Part shown: positions 1 through 8,232 of the stretch, piece by piece
Position numbering within the stretch: position 1 is the first letter of the stretch
How the letters are laid out: every line of letters begins with the position of its first letter
Program-made: the position numbers and the translations under genes
Assembly (NCBI GenBank): GCA_016806145.1
Contig: CP063166.1
Span: forward strand, 4,092,001 to 4,156,000
DNA: 64,000 nt
Origin: Variovorax paradoxus
GTDB lineage: Bacteria; Pseudomonadota; Gammaproteobacteria; Burkholderiales; Burkholderiaceae_C
Direction of reading: 5' to 3'
Notes under the pieces: model-generated
The model's input: the letters and a program-made list of their open reading frames with translations, nothing else
Told to the model about the DNA's origin: nothing
Database searches by the model: none

Positions 1-133
1 GGCCCGGCGCCTCGTCGCGCAGGCGGTCGAACAGCGTGGGCAGGAGCCACGCATGCGGGCGCCGCGCAGGCGCATGGCCCGCTCGCGCCACGCGCGCGCC
101 GGGATGCATGGGGTCGATGAAATCGTCGGACAT
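1..133 (-). CDS. N-terminal fragment, possible T6SS baseplate protein TssE
   Basis: Only the first 44 codons are inside the window; the gene continues off the left edge. The minus-strand ATG is preceded by GGAGG seven bases upstream, a convincing ribosome binding site. The visible protein has a low-complexity start followed by LLPTLFDRLRDE at residues 33-44. That resembles the opening signature of TssE/gp25-like proteins (typically a run such as P-S-L-L-D-R-L-T-D-D), which form part of the type VI secretion baseplate. No other T6SS gene can be seen because the window ends here. The assignment rests on about twelve residues, so another family is possible. Confidence 0.4.
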   Translation of the reverse strand, partial: MSDDFIDPMHPGARVARAGHAPARRPHAWLLPTLFDRLRDEAPG

Positions 134-356
134 GGTCGCTACCTCCGCAAAGGCCGCCGAGTGTGGCGGCCCGCGCGATGCGGCAGTGCAAACAATGGTC
201 ACGCCGCCGCGCGCCGGCGCAGACAGGCCGCGGAAGCGGGAGATATGTCATGCGCGGCCCCGCGAGTCCTACAGAACCCGCCGCCCCCCGCCGACACCTC
301 CCCCACCCCTCGCGCAGTGATGCTGGGACCATCGTCAACAACGTGGAGTGCTCGCG

Positions 357-431
357 GTGAATTCCATCATTTACATCGTCGGTCTGGTCGTCGTGGTCGT
401 GGCCGTGCTTTCGTTCTTCGGCCTGCGCTGA
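357..431 (+). CDS. 24-residue single-pass membrane protein
   Basis: A GTG-initiated frame of 24 codons with a GTGGAG ribosome binding site about ten bases upstream. After MNSII the peptide is almost entirely hydrophobic (IVGLVVVVVAVLSFFGL) and ends in a single Arg, so it looks like one transmembrane helix with a short positive tail. A strong rho-independent terminator follows about 40 bases later, which argues that this is a real, separately transcribed unit. Tiny one-helix proteins of this style are, to my knowledge, recurrent in Comamonadaceae, but no function is known to me. Confidence 0.55.
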   Translation: MNSIIYIVGLVVVVVAVLSFFGLR

Positions 432-470
432 AAGACCTCAGTCCCCCTCGAACCATCCACACGTCAGAAA

Positions 471-497
471 AAACGGGGCCGCCACGCGGCCCCGTTT
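471..497. terminator. Rho-independent terminator after the small membrane protein
   Basis: A perfect 12-bp stem AAACGGGGCCGC / GCGGCCCCGTTT with a three-base CAC loop and a T run on its 3' side (A run on the other strand). It lies 40 bases after the stop of the 24-residue gene and before the DUF2868 gene, and could work in both directions. Confidence 0.85.
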
Positions 498-601
498 TGC
501 TGTTGGGGCGCCGGGCATAATCCGCGCGCTGAGCCGCCCTCGGCCGAGGGCTCATTCGTCGGCTTTCCGCCGGCCCCGCCTCTGTTCGCGAAGGGACGCT
601 G

Positions 602-2004
602 TTGACCACCACCGCACTGCGCGAGGACCCCGACTTTTCCGATGCGGTGATCACCGAGGCGATCCGATGGGCCGAGCAGAACGGCCCGCTCGACGACGCG
701 CAGGCCATGCGCATCGCCGCGCAGGCGCCGCACACCGCGGCGCGCATCGCCGAACGCGCGCGCCAGCTCGGCGAGCGGCTCGGACTGCAGGCCGAACTGC
801 ATCGCGCGCGCCAATGGTCGCCCTGGGTGCTGCTCGGGCTCGTGGCCCTCATCGTCATCGCCGGCCTCGCGCTCGCGGGCAACGTCGTGGGCAGCGGCGA
901 GCGCCACATCAACGTGATCGTCGCACTGGTCAGCCTGCTCGGCGTGCACCTGCTGACGCTGCTGCTGTGGCTGCTCGGCCTGTGGCTGCCGCTCTCGTCG
1001 TTCGGCTCGGCCTCGCTGGGCTGGATCTGGCTCTCGCTGACCGCGCGCGTGGCCGGCGGCCGGCATGGGCAGGCGCCGCTGCTCGTGCGCGCCACCACCG
1101 ACCTGCTGGGCCGCGCGAAGCTGCTGCCCTGGGCCTTCGGCATCGTGAGCCACGGCATCTGGTCGCTGTCCTTCGCGGTGGTGCTGGCGGCGATGCTGTT
1201 CGCGCTGGCCTTCCGCAGCTACACGCTGAGCTGGGAGACCACCATCCTCGACCCCGCCTTCTTCGTGCGCGCGGTCGACGCGCTGGGCTGGGCGCCGTCG
1301 AAGCTGGGCTTCCCGGTGCCCGATGCCGCCACCGTGCTGGCCGCCGCGCCGCCGGCCTCGGGCCAGCGCATCTGGGCGCTGTGGCTCACCGGCTGCATCC
1401 TCACCTACGGGCTGCTGCCGCGCCTCGTGCTGCTGGGCTGGAGCGCCGCCGTGTGGCGCCTGCGCCGCCAGGCGCTGCGGCCCGCTCTCGAGGCGCCCTA
1501 CTACCGCCAGCTCGCGGCCCGCTTCGCGGCGCTCGCGCCCAGCGCCATCGTCGATGCCGATCCGGGCCGCCGCGCGCGCGAGGCGCCCGTGGGCCTCGCG
1601 CCTTCGGACCTGCGCGACCTGCGCGTGCTGGTCGGCTTCGAACTGCCGCCCGACATCGCCTGGCCGCCCGAAGGCTTGCCCGCCGACCTGCGGCTCGAGC
1701 GCATCGACGGCAGCGCCCCCGAGCGCCGCGCGCTGCTCGACCGGCTCGCTCGCTCGCGCGGCCGCGCAGCGTGGTGCTGGCCTGCCGCGCGGCCGCGAGC
1801 CCCGATCGCGGCACCGAGCGCTTCGTGCGCGACCTGCTCGCGCACAGCGGCGAGTGCCGCCTGTGGCTGATCGCCGAGGGCGGCAACGACGGCCCGGCGA
1901 TCGCGCGCTGGCTCGCGTGGCTGCGCGACGCCGGCCTCGAGCGCGTGGCCGCGGGCACCTCGCTCGCCGAGCTGCTGGGCGCCACCGACAGCGTTGCATC
2001 ATGA
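602..2004 (+). pseudogene. DUF2868 membrane protein, apparent frameshift
   Basis: TTG start with AAGGGA five bases upstream. The N-terminal 380 or so codons encode a membrane protein with hydrophobic segments at about residues 75-97, 104-131, 175-205 and 257-280, separated by a long soluble stretch. This matches DUF2868 proteins, which are paired with DUF3482 GTPase-like proteins as here. Coding character then jumps frame around 1745-1770: the original frame ends in low-complexity Ala/Arg/Cys and stops at 1870, while the next frame continues as family-like sequence (VVLACRAAASPDRGTERFVR) to a stop at 2004. A single-base indel in the CGCTCGCTCGCGCGG run explains this. It may be a true mutation or a sequencing error in GC-rich DNA. 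The intact downstream partner favours error or a recent event. Confidence 0.7.
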
Positions 2005-2065
2005 GCGCCGCGCCGGGCCGCCCCAAGCAAGCTCGCACCGCAGTGCGAAGCACGAAGGTACTTCG

Positions 2066-3493
2066 ATGAGCGACCCGATCCGCATCGCCGTCGTCGGCCA
2101 CACCAACGCCGGCAAGACCTCGCTGCTGCGCACGCTCACGCGGCGCATCGATTTCGGCGCGGTGTCCGACCGCCCCGGCACCACGCGCCATGTCGAGTCG
2201 GTCGACCTCGAGATCGACGGCCGCCCCGCCGTGCGCTTCTACGACACGCCGGGCCTCGAGGACGCGGTGGCCCTGCGCGAGCATCTCTCGCGCATCGATC
2301 CCGCGGGCCAGGCCACGCCGCCCGAGCGCATCCGCCGCTTCCTGCAGGGCCCCGAGGCGCACGGCACCTTCGAGCAGGAGGCCAAGGTGCTGCGCGCCAT
2401 GCTCGACATCGACGCCGCCTTCCTCGTGATCGATGTGCGCGAACCGGTGCTGCCCAAGTTCCGCGACGAGATCGAGCTGCTCAATGCCTGCGCGCGGCCG
2501 GTGCTGCCGGTGCTCAACTTCGTGCGCGACGCGGCCAGCCGCGAGGCCGCCTGGAAGGAACTGCTCTCGGCCTATGGCCTGCACGTGCAGGTGCGCTTCG
2601 ACGCGGCCGCGCCCTTCGTCGGCGCCGAGCGCGATCTCTACGGCGACCTCGCGACCCTGCTGCGCGACCGGCGCGAACTGCTGCGCGGCGTGGCCGACGC
2701 GCTTGAGGCCGAAGCCGCGGCGCGCCGCCGCGCGGCCGCCACGCGCGTGGCCGAGCTGCTGGTCGACGCCACCGCGCTGCGGCGCAGCGTGCCGGCCGCC
2801 GAGTTCGCCGATCCCGCGCGCCGCGACGCGCTGGTCGCCGCGTTGCGCAAGACCGTGTTCGACAAGGCGCAGCGCTGCGCCGACGACCTGCTCGCGCTCT
2901 ACGGCTTTCGCCACGGCGACGCGGCCGAGGCGCCGCTGCCGATGATCGAGGGCCGCTGGGCGCTCGACTTCTTCAACCCCGAGGCGATGAAGGACGCCGG
3001 TCTGCGCCTGGGCAAGGGCGCGGCCATCGGCGCCGCGGTCGGCGCGGTGGCCGATCTCGCGGTGGCCGGCCTCTCGCTCGGCGCCGGCGTGGCGCTGGGC
3101 GGCGCCATCGGCAGCGCGGTGTCGCAGGGCTGGGGCCCGCTGGGCCGCAAGCTCGCCAACAAGCTGCGCGACGTGCACGAGCTCACCGTGGAAGACGGCG
3201 TGCTGTTCACGCTCGCGGCCTGGCAACTGCAGCTCGCGCGCGCGCTCGAGCGCCGCGGCCATGCGGCCACGCAGCGCATCGAGGCGGTGGACGGCCGCGT
3301 CGATACGGCCGGCGAAGCCATCGCCGCCACGCTGCGTGCCGCGCAGCCGGCGCGCAGCCATCCCGAGTGGGAGAGCGGCCAGGGCGCGGCCGGTGCCTTG
3401 CAATCGATGCGCGCGCTGTGGCGGCCCGCGCCGCAGCGCGAGGCGCTGGTGGGCACGCTCGCCGGGCTGCTGCAGGGCGGTTTCGACGTCTGA
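2066..3493 (+). CDS. DUF3482 family GTPase-like protein
   Basis: 475 residues from the ATG at 2066, chosen because GAAGG precedes it and the protein then opens directly with the P-loop domain. Walker A is GHTNAGKTS at residues 11-19, a switch-like PGTTRH lies near 38-42, and DTPG (G3) at 60-63, so the N-terminus is an Era/Der-like G domain. The usual N/TKxD specificity motif is replaced by something like NFVRD, as in the DUF3482 family. The C-terminal half holds a glycine-zipper hydrophobic stretch (about residues 318-350), suggesting membrane contact. It sits about 60 bases after the DUF2868 gene, its usual partner, and the two probably form one complex. Its cellular role is not known to me. 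Confidence 0.8.
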   Translation: MSDPIRIAVVGHTNAGKTSLLRTLTRRIDFGAVSDRPGTTRHVESVDLEIDGRPAVRFYDTPGLEDAVALREHLSRIDPAGQATPPERIRRFLQGPEAHGTFEQEAKVLRAMLDIDAAFLVIDVREPVLPKFRDEIELLNACARPVLPVLNFVRDAASREAAWKELLSAYGLHVQVRFDAAAPFVGAERDLYGDLATLLRDRRELLRGVADALEAEAAARRRAAATRVAELLVDATALRRSVPAAEFADPARRDALVAALRKTVFDKAQRCADDLLALYGFRHGDAAEAPLPMIEGRWALDFFNPEAMKDAGLRLGKGAAIGAAVGAVADLAVAGLSLGAGVALGGAIGSAVSQGWGPLGRKLANKLRDVHELTVEDGVLFTLAAWQLQLARALERRGHAATQRIEAVDGRVDTAGEAIAATLRAAQPARSHPEWESGQGAAGALQSMRALWRPAPQREALVGTLAGLLQGGFDV

Positions 3494-3536
3494 GGCGTCG
3501 TTGTGGCTCGATAGGGGATCGGGATCGGGCAGCCGT

Positions 3537-3719
3537 ACGCAGAGGACGCGAAGGTTTCGCGAAGGACGCAAAAGAACAGCCTTTGAAGGTGGGCTGCGCC
3601 CTCTCAAGGGTCGTGCTTCTTCGCGGGGACTGCGAAGCCCGCAGCCCATGCGCAATGGCAGCCCACCTTTCTCTGGTCTTCCTTTCGCGTCCTTCGCGAA
3701 ACCTTCGCGTCCTCTGCGT
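3537..3719. repeat. Long inverted-repeat element, copy A
   Basis: Two arms of about 38 bp (3537-3574 and 3682-3719) are near-perfect reverse complements around the core GACGCGAAGGTTTCGCGAAG. A second nested stem (AAGGTGGGCTGC / GCAGCCCACCTT) lies inside them. The element fills the gap between the DUF3482 gene and the convergent paoC gene. The same arms recur at 43974-44073 and 48418-48520 with much shorter loops, so this is a dispersed genomic repeat that would fold as a long RNA or DNA hairpin. Confidence 0.9.
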
Positions 3720-3732
3720 CCGGTTCCCGATT

Positions 3733-5955
3733 TCAGTCGAGCAGATCCTCCAGCCGCAGCGGCAGCCGCCGCAGCCGCTTGCCCGTGGCATGGAACACCG
3801 CGTTCACGATCGCGGGCGCCACGCCCACCATCGCGACCTCGCCGAGCCCCTTCACGCCGAGCGCGTTGAAGCGCGTGTCGGGCTTGCCGACGAAGCCGAC
3901 CTCGATGCGGCCGATGTCGGCCGCCACCGGCAGCACGTACTCGGCCAGGTCGGCATTGAGGAAGCCGCCATGGCGCGGATCGACCTCGCTGGCCTCGCGC
4001 AGCGCGGCGCCGATGCCCCAGACCACGCCGCCCTCGACCTGGCTGCGCGCGGTGCGCGGACTCGCGACCGCGCCGCAGTCGGCCACGCTCACCACGCGCG
4101 GCACGCGGATGCGCCGCGTGGTCGGCTCGATGCGCACCTCGACGAAATGCGCGATGAAGCTGAAGCCCACGTAGTCGGGATAGACCGGCCCGGCCGCGGC
4201 CGGCAGCCCGCCCGTGAGCCGGCCGTACACCTGCTCGGGCTGGCCGGGCGCGCGACGCCGGCTCTCGGCCTCGGCCTGCGCGCGGCCCGAGGCGCGCAGC
4301 AGCTCGAGCGCGGTGGCGTTCGCGCCCGCGCCGGGCGCACGGGTGCGCAGGTCCTCCATCAATCGCTGCGCCGCCTCCTGCACCGGCGGCAGCACGGTCG
4401 CGGTGCCCCAGGAGCCGGCGGTCAGGTGCTGCGGCGCGGCGCCGGTGTCGCCGAGCGCGATCTCCACCGCGGCCACCGGCGCGCCCAGCACGCGCGACAC
4501 CGTGAGCGCGATCGCGGTGCGCATGCCCTGCCCCATCTCGTGCCCGCCCACGGCCACGCGCACGCGGCCGTCGCCGGCCAGTCGCACGGTGGCGAAGGCC
4601 GGCGCCATCCCGGCCTTGTAGGCGCCCACGGCCACGCCCCAGCCGATGCGGCTGCCGTCGGCGGCGCGCATCGAACCCGGCGCCATGTCGCGGCGCGCCC
4701 AGCCGAAGGCCTCGCTGCCCTGCACCAGGCATTCGGCCAGGTGGCGCGAGGAGAAGGGCTTGCCGCTCAGCGGATCGACCGCGGTGTCGTTGGCGAGCCG
4801 GAAGGCCACCGGGTCGCGGCCCAGCAGGTAGGCCATCTCGTCGACCGCGCTCTCGAAGGCGAAGGCCGCCGGATGCTCGAAGGGCGCGCGCATGTAGCCC
4901 GGCGTCTGCACGTCGGTGCGCACCAGCCGGTCGCGGCCGAGGAAGTGCTTCACGCCGTACAGCCGCGAGGTGATCTCGCTGCCGCTCGAGGGAAAGAGGT
5001 CGTGGCGCGAGGTCTGCTGGTCGATGTCGTGCACCGCCGCGACCAGCCGGCCCTCGCGGTCCGCGCCCAGGCGCACGTGGTGGCGGCTCGCGGGCCGGAA
5101 GCTGGCGTTGTGGAACAGCTGCGCGCGCGTCAGCACCAGCTTGACCGGCCGGCCGAGCTCGCGCGCGGCGATCGCCACCGCCGCGGTGTGCGACTGCAGC
5201 GAGTTCTTCTGGCCGAAGCCGCCGCCCAGCGTGGGCGAGAGCACACGCACGCGCGCCGGCTCGATGCCGAGCTGCTTCGCGAGGCCGTGGCGCACGCCCT
5301 CGGCGTTCTGCGTCGGCTCGCGCACGGTCAGCACGCCCTCGTTCCATTCGGCCACGGTCGCGATGATTTCCATCGGGTTCTGGTGCTGGATCGGCAGCTC
5401 GTAGCGCGCCTCCACCGTGAAGGCCGCCGCGGCCAGCGCAGCCTCGGCATCCCCCACGCGGCGGTCGGCGAACATCGGCTGCGGCAGCAGCGCGGACTGG
5501 GACTGCGGCTGCGCGTCGGGCGCGTCGATGCCCGCGACGAAGGGTTGGGCCTCGTAGCGCACCTCCACCAGCGCCGCCGCCTCGCGCGCGGCCTCTAGCG
5601 TGTCGGCGACCGCCATCGCGACCGTCTGGCCGCGGTAGGCGATCTGCGCCGAGCGCAGCGGATAGAAGCTCTGGAAGCCGAAGCCACCGCCCATCAGGAA
5701 GCCGCCCGATTCGAAGGCGCCGATGTTCTGGTGCGTGTAGACCTTGCGCACGCCGCGCACGCGCTCGGCGGCGCCGGTGTCGATGCGCGCCACGCTGCCG
5801 CGCGCGATGCGCGACGGCACCAGCGCGGCATGCAGCAGGCCGGCGCGCGCATCGTCGGCCGCATAGCGGGTGGCGCCGCGCACCTTGTCGTGCGCATCGA
5901 CGCGCTCGGCGCCGGGTCGCGCGCCGCGTGGGGGATTGCTTGTCGTGGTTGCCAT
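3733..5955 (-). CDS. paoC: Aldehyde oxidoreductase molybdenum subunit PaoC-like
   Basis: 740 residues; the xanthine-oxidase-family molybdenum-cofactor subunit that oxidises aldehydes to acids. The length is close to that of E. coli PaoC (about 730). The fold shows the expected order: an N-terminal domain opening with RVDAHDKVRGATRYAADD, glycine-rich cofactor loops such as TLGGGFGQK and GHEMGQGMRT, and the conserved catalytic-Glu motif GLGEVAMVG with Glu near residue 706. It starts three bases after the stop of paoB, so the subunits are translated as a set. No paoD-type cofactor insertion chaperone is visible next to it; in E. coli it follows paoC. Here the DNA after paoC holds repeat copy A instead. 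Confidence 0.88.
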   Translation of the reverse strand: MATTTSNPPRGARPGAERVDAHDKVRGATRYAADDARAGLLHAALVPSRIARGSVARIDTGAAERVRGVRKVYTHQNIGAFESGGFLMGGGFGFQSFYPLRSAQIAYRGQTVAMAVADTLEAAREAAALVEVRYEAQPFVAGIDAPDAQPQSQSALLPQPMFADRRVGDAEAALAAAAFTVEARYELPIQHQNPMEIIATVAEWNEGVLTVREPTQNAEGVRHGLAKQLGIEPARVRVLSPTLGGGFGQKNSLQSHTAAVAIAARELGRPVKLVLTRAQLFHNASFRPASRHHVRLGADREGRLVAAVHDIDQQTSRHDLFPSSGSEITSRLYGVKHFLGRDRLVRTDVQTPGYMRAPFEHPAAFAFESAVDEMAYLLGRDPVAFRLANDTAVDPLSGKPFSSRHLAECLVQGSEAFGWARRDMAPGSMRAADGSRIGWGVAVGAYKAGMAPAFATVRLAGDGRVRVAVGGHEMGQGMRTAIALTVSRVLGAPVAAVEIALGDTGAAPQHLTAGSWGTATVLPPVQEAAQRLMEDLRTRAPGAGANATALELLRASGRAQAEAESRRRAPGQPEQVYGRLTGGLPAAAGPVYPDYVGFSFIAHFVEVRIEPTTRRIRVPRVVSVADCGAVASPRTARSQVEGGVVWGIGAALREASEVDPRHGGFLNADLAEYVLPVAADIGRIEVGFVGKPDTRFNALGVKGLGEVAMVGVAPAIVNAVFHATGKRLRRLPLRLEDLLD

Positions 5956-5958
5956 GGT

Positions 5959-6954
5959 TCAGCTCCTGTCCCGGGCCAGCATCAGCGCGTCGGTCACCGT
6001 CTCGATGCCGAGCACCACCTTGAAGCCGTTGTGTTCGAGCGGCTTCGCCTGCGCGAACGCGATCTCGGCCGCGCGCCGCGCCGCCGCCTGCGTGAAGGGC
6101 CGCCCGACCAGGCTGCGCTCGGCCTCGAGCGCGCGCCACGGGTGCGTGGCCACGCCGCCGAGCGCGATGCGCGCATCGACCACGCGGTTGGCGCGCAGGT
6201 GCAGGCCCACGGCGGCCGAGGCCAGCGCGAAGGCATAGGACTCGCGGTCGCGGATCTTGTGGTACGTGGAGGCCCTGCCCACCGGCGTGCGCGGCACGCG
6301 GATGCGCACGATCAGCTCGTCGGCCGCGAGCACGGTCTCGAGGTGCGGCGTGGCGCCGGGCGCGCGGTGCAGTTCGCGCACGGCCACCGTGCGTTCGCCG
6401 CGCGGGCTCAGCGTGTCGACCTGCGCATCGAAGGCCGCGAGCGCCACCGCCCAGTCGCCCGGGTAGACGGCCACGCAGGCCTCGCTGCCGCCGAGCACCG
6501 CATGGCCCCGGTTCACGCCGGCCAGCGCCGCGCAGCCGCTGCCGGGCACGCGCTTGTTGCAGGCGAACTCGGGGCCGCCGCGGAAATAGGCGCAGCGCGT
6601 GCGCTGCAGCAGGTTGCCGCCCACGCTCGCCATGTTGCGCAGCTGCTGCGAGGCGGCCTTCCACAGCGATTCCGACAGCGCGGTGAACTCGCGCCGCACG
6701 ACCGGATGCTCGGCCACGTCGCTCATCGCGGCGAGCGCGCCGATGCGCAGCTCGGCCCGGTCGCCGGCGTCGATCTCGCGCAGGCCCTCGATGCGGCCGA
6801 TGTCGATGACGGTGGCCGGCGCTTCCACGCCGAGCTTCATCAGGTCGAACAGGGTGGTGCCGCCCGCGAAGTAGCGCGCGCCGGGCTGGCTGCGCGCGAG
6901 CAGCTGCACGGCCTCGGCGCTGCTGCGCGGCCGGTGGTAGGCGAAGTCATGCAT
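5959..6954 (-). CDS. paoB: Aldehyde oxidoreductase FAD and 4Fe-4S subunit PaoB-like
   Basis: 331 residues from the ATG overlapping the end of paoA by eight bases; an upstream in-frame start would run deep into paoA and was rejected. FAD-binding motifs are AGGTTLFDLMK (30-40) and SVGGNLLQRT (110-119). Four cysteines at about 121, 132, 141 and 160 lie in an insertion (RTRCAYF...ACNKRVPGSGC...SEAC) that I know from E. coli PaoB, where it holds an extra 4Fe-4S cluster absent from ordinary xanthine dehydrogenases. That is the main reason for naming this operon pao rather than generic xdh. The subunit passes electrons between the molybdenum site and the 2Fe-2S subunit. Confidence 0.86.
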   Translation of the reverse strand: MHDFAYHRPRSSAEAVQLLARSQPGARYFAGGTTLFDLMKLGVEAPATVIDIGRIEGLREIDAGDRAELRIGALAAMSDVAEHPVVRREFTALSESLWKAASQQLRNMASVGGNLLQRTRCAYFRGGPEFACNKRVPGSGCAALAGVNRGHAVLGGSEACVAVYPGDWAVALAAFDAQVDTLSPRGERTVAVRELHRAPGATPHLETVLAADELIVRIRVPRTPVGRASTYHKIRDRESYAFALASAAVGLHLRANRVVDARIALGGVATHPWRALEAERSLVGRPFTQAAARRAAEIAFAQAKPLEHNGFKVVLGIETVTDALMLARDRS

Positions 6955-7603
6955 GGCGACGGCCCTCCATGGCTTCGGTCTCGGCGCGCATGCGCGGGGC
7001 GGCATCGCGGATCGCCTCGAGGATGCCAGCGTAGGCGCCACAGCGGCAGAGGTTGCCGCTCATGTATTCGCGGATCTGCGCCTCGCTGGTGGCATGGCCC
7101 TCGCGCACGCAGGCGATCGCGGCCATCACCTGGCCCGGCGTGCAGTAGCCGCACTGCAGCGCGTCGTGGTCGACGAAGGCCTGCTGCATCGGATGCAGCG
7201 TGCCGTCGGGCGCGGCGATGCCCTCGATGGTGGTGACGGCACAGCCGTCGGTCTTCACGCCCAGCGTGAGGCAGGAGGCGACGCGCCGGCCGTCGAGGTG
7301 CACGGTGCAGGCGCCGCACTGGCCGTGGTCGCAACCCTTCTTGGCGCCGGTGAGGCCGAGCTGCTCGCGCAGCACGTCGAGCAGCGAGGCGCGCGGCTCG
7401 AGCTGCAGCGCATGCGGCTGGCCGTTGATGACGACGCGGGTGTCGATGCGCGGCGGCGCGGGCGGGGCCGTGGCCTCCTGCGCGCTCGCCAGACCGGTGC
7501 CCGCGGCACCGGCCGCACCGGCGGCGCCGGCCGCGGTGCTCATCATGAAGGTGCGCCGGTTCAGCGCGGGCGCGCCGGTGCCGGAGGATGCGGTGGGATT
7601 CAT
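6947..7603 (-). CDS. paoA: Aldehyde oxidoreductase 2Fe-2S subunit PaoA-like, Tat-exported
   Basis: 218 residues with a twin-arginine signal (NRRTFMM at 15-21 followed by an Ala/Gly-rich hydrophobic stretch), so the folded heterotrimer is expected to be exported to the periplasm as for E. coli PaoABC. Two 2Fe-2S clusters are supported: plant-ferredoxin type C91, C96, C99 and C111 (CDHGQCGACT), and C151, C154, C186 and C188 (CGYCTPGQ ... NLCRCGA). It lies 27 bases after doxX and overlaps paoB by eight bases, giving operon order doxX-paoA-paoB-paoC. Confidence 0.88.
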   Translation of the reverse strand: MNPTASSGTGAPALNRRTFMMSTAAGAAGAAGAAGTGLASAQEATAPPAPPRIDTRVVINGQPHALQLEPRASLLDVLREQLGLTGAKKGCDHGQCGACTVHLDGRRVASCLTLGVKTDGCAVTTIEGIAAPDGTLHPMQQAFVDHDALQCGYCTPGQVMAAIACVREGHATSEAQIREYMSGNLCRCGAYAGILEAIRDAAPRMRAETEAMEGRRHA

Positions 7604-7630
7604 CGTGGCTTCCTTTCTTTCTTCTTCCGT

Positions 7631-8086
7631 TCAGACTTCGCGCCCGATGCGCGCATCGAGCGACAGCCGGCCGCCGCCGCGCGCCAGCAGGCACAGCGCG
7701 ATGAAGAACAGCATCAACGGGTATTCGAAGCCGCGGTCGATCCACGGGAAGGTCGGGCCCATCACGTAGCAGATGACCAGCATCTGCGCCGCGACCATCG
7801 CGGCGACCACGCGCGTGAGCAGCCCGGCCGCCAGCATCAGCCCGCCCACGCCCTCGAGGATGGCGACGAACCAGCCCAGCAGCTCGGCGCCCGGCAGGTG
7901 CAGCACGTTGGCGATCAGGTTGACCGAGCCCTTCATCGGGTCGGCCATGCTGCCGTGGCTGCGGCCCAGCAGCTTGGGCAGGCCGTGGGTCACGAGCATC
8001 AGGCCGAAAGCCAGGCGCAGCAGGGCGTAGCTCAGCGGCTCGAAGCGGTCATAGGTGCCGCGCAGGCGCGGAAAGATCAACGGCAT
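7631..8086 (-). CDS. DoxX family membrane protein
   Basis: 151 residues from the ATG at 8086, which has a GAGGAGCGAC-type ribosome binding site; the longer frame would read into the regulator promoter. Four hydrophobic segments (about 18-38, 68-90, 93-112 and 118-136) and the phrase THGLPKLLG near the end of helix 1 are typical of DoxX/DoxD-like proteins. It is the first gene of the doxX-paoABC operon. A role in electron transfer or redox protection of the aldehyde oxidoreductase is plausible but is inference. Confidence 0.8.
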   Translation of the reverse strand: MPLIFPRLRGTYDRFEPLSYALLRLAFGLMLVTHGLPKLLGRSHGSMADPMKGSVNLIANVLHLPGAELLGWFVAILEGVGGLMLAAGLLTRVVAAMVAAQMLVICYVMGPTFPWIDRGFEYPLMLFFIALCLLARGGGRLSLDARIGREV

Positions 8087-8164
8087 GGGGGTCGCTCCTC
8101 GGAAGGAAAAAGGTGACGAGGCACGGCGGGATGGCCGCGCGCTGGCAGTCTCTCTGTTCTGAAC

Positions 8165-8191
8165 TGGCGAATAAATACGCGAATCTCGCCA
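8165..8191. promoter_or_regulatory. Probable LysR operator in the doxX-pao / lysR intergenic region
   Basis: A perfect TGGCGA / TCGCCA inverted repeat separated by 15 bases, in an unusually AT-rich patch between the divergent doxX and LysR genes, followed by TACAAT (8193-8198), which could be a -10 element for the regulator. The position and dyad are typical of a LysR-type binding site controlling both directions. Confidence 0.5.
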
Positions 8192-8232
8192 ATACAATTC
8201 AATGGCAGCCAACAATCCACCGAGCCCATTCC

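Noticed and set aside
464..6664. A very long open frame (over 2000 codons) on the minus strand
   Set aside because: It runs antisense to the DUF2868 and DUF3482 genes and out of frame through the pao genes; its composition (Arg/Ala/Gly/His-rich) is that of a shadow frame in high-GC DNA.
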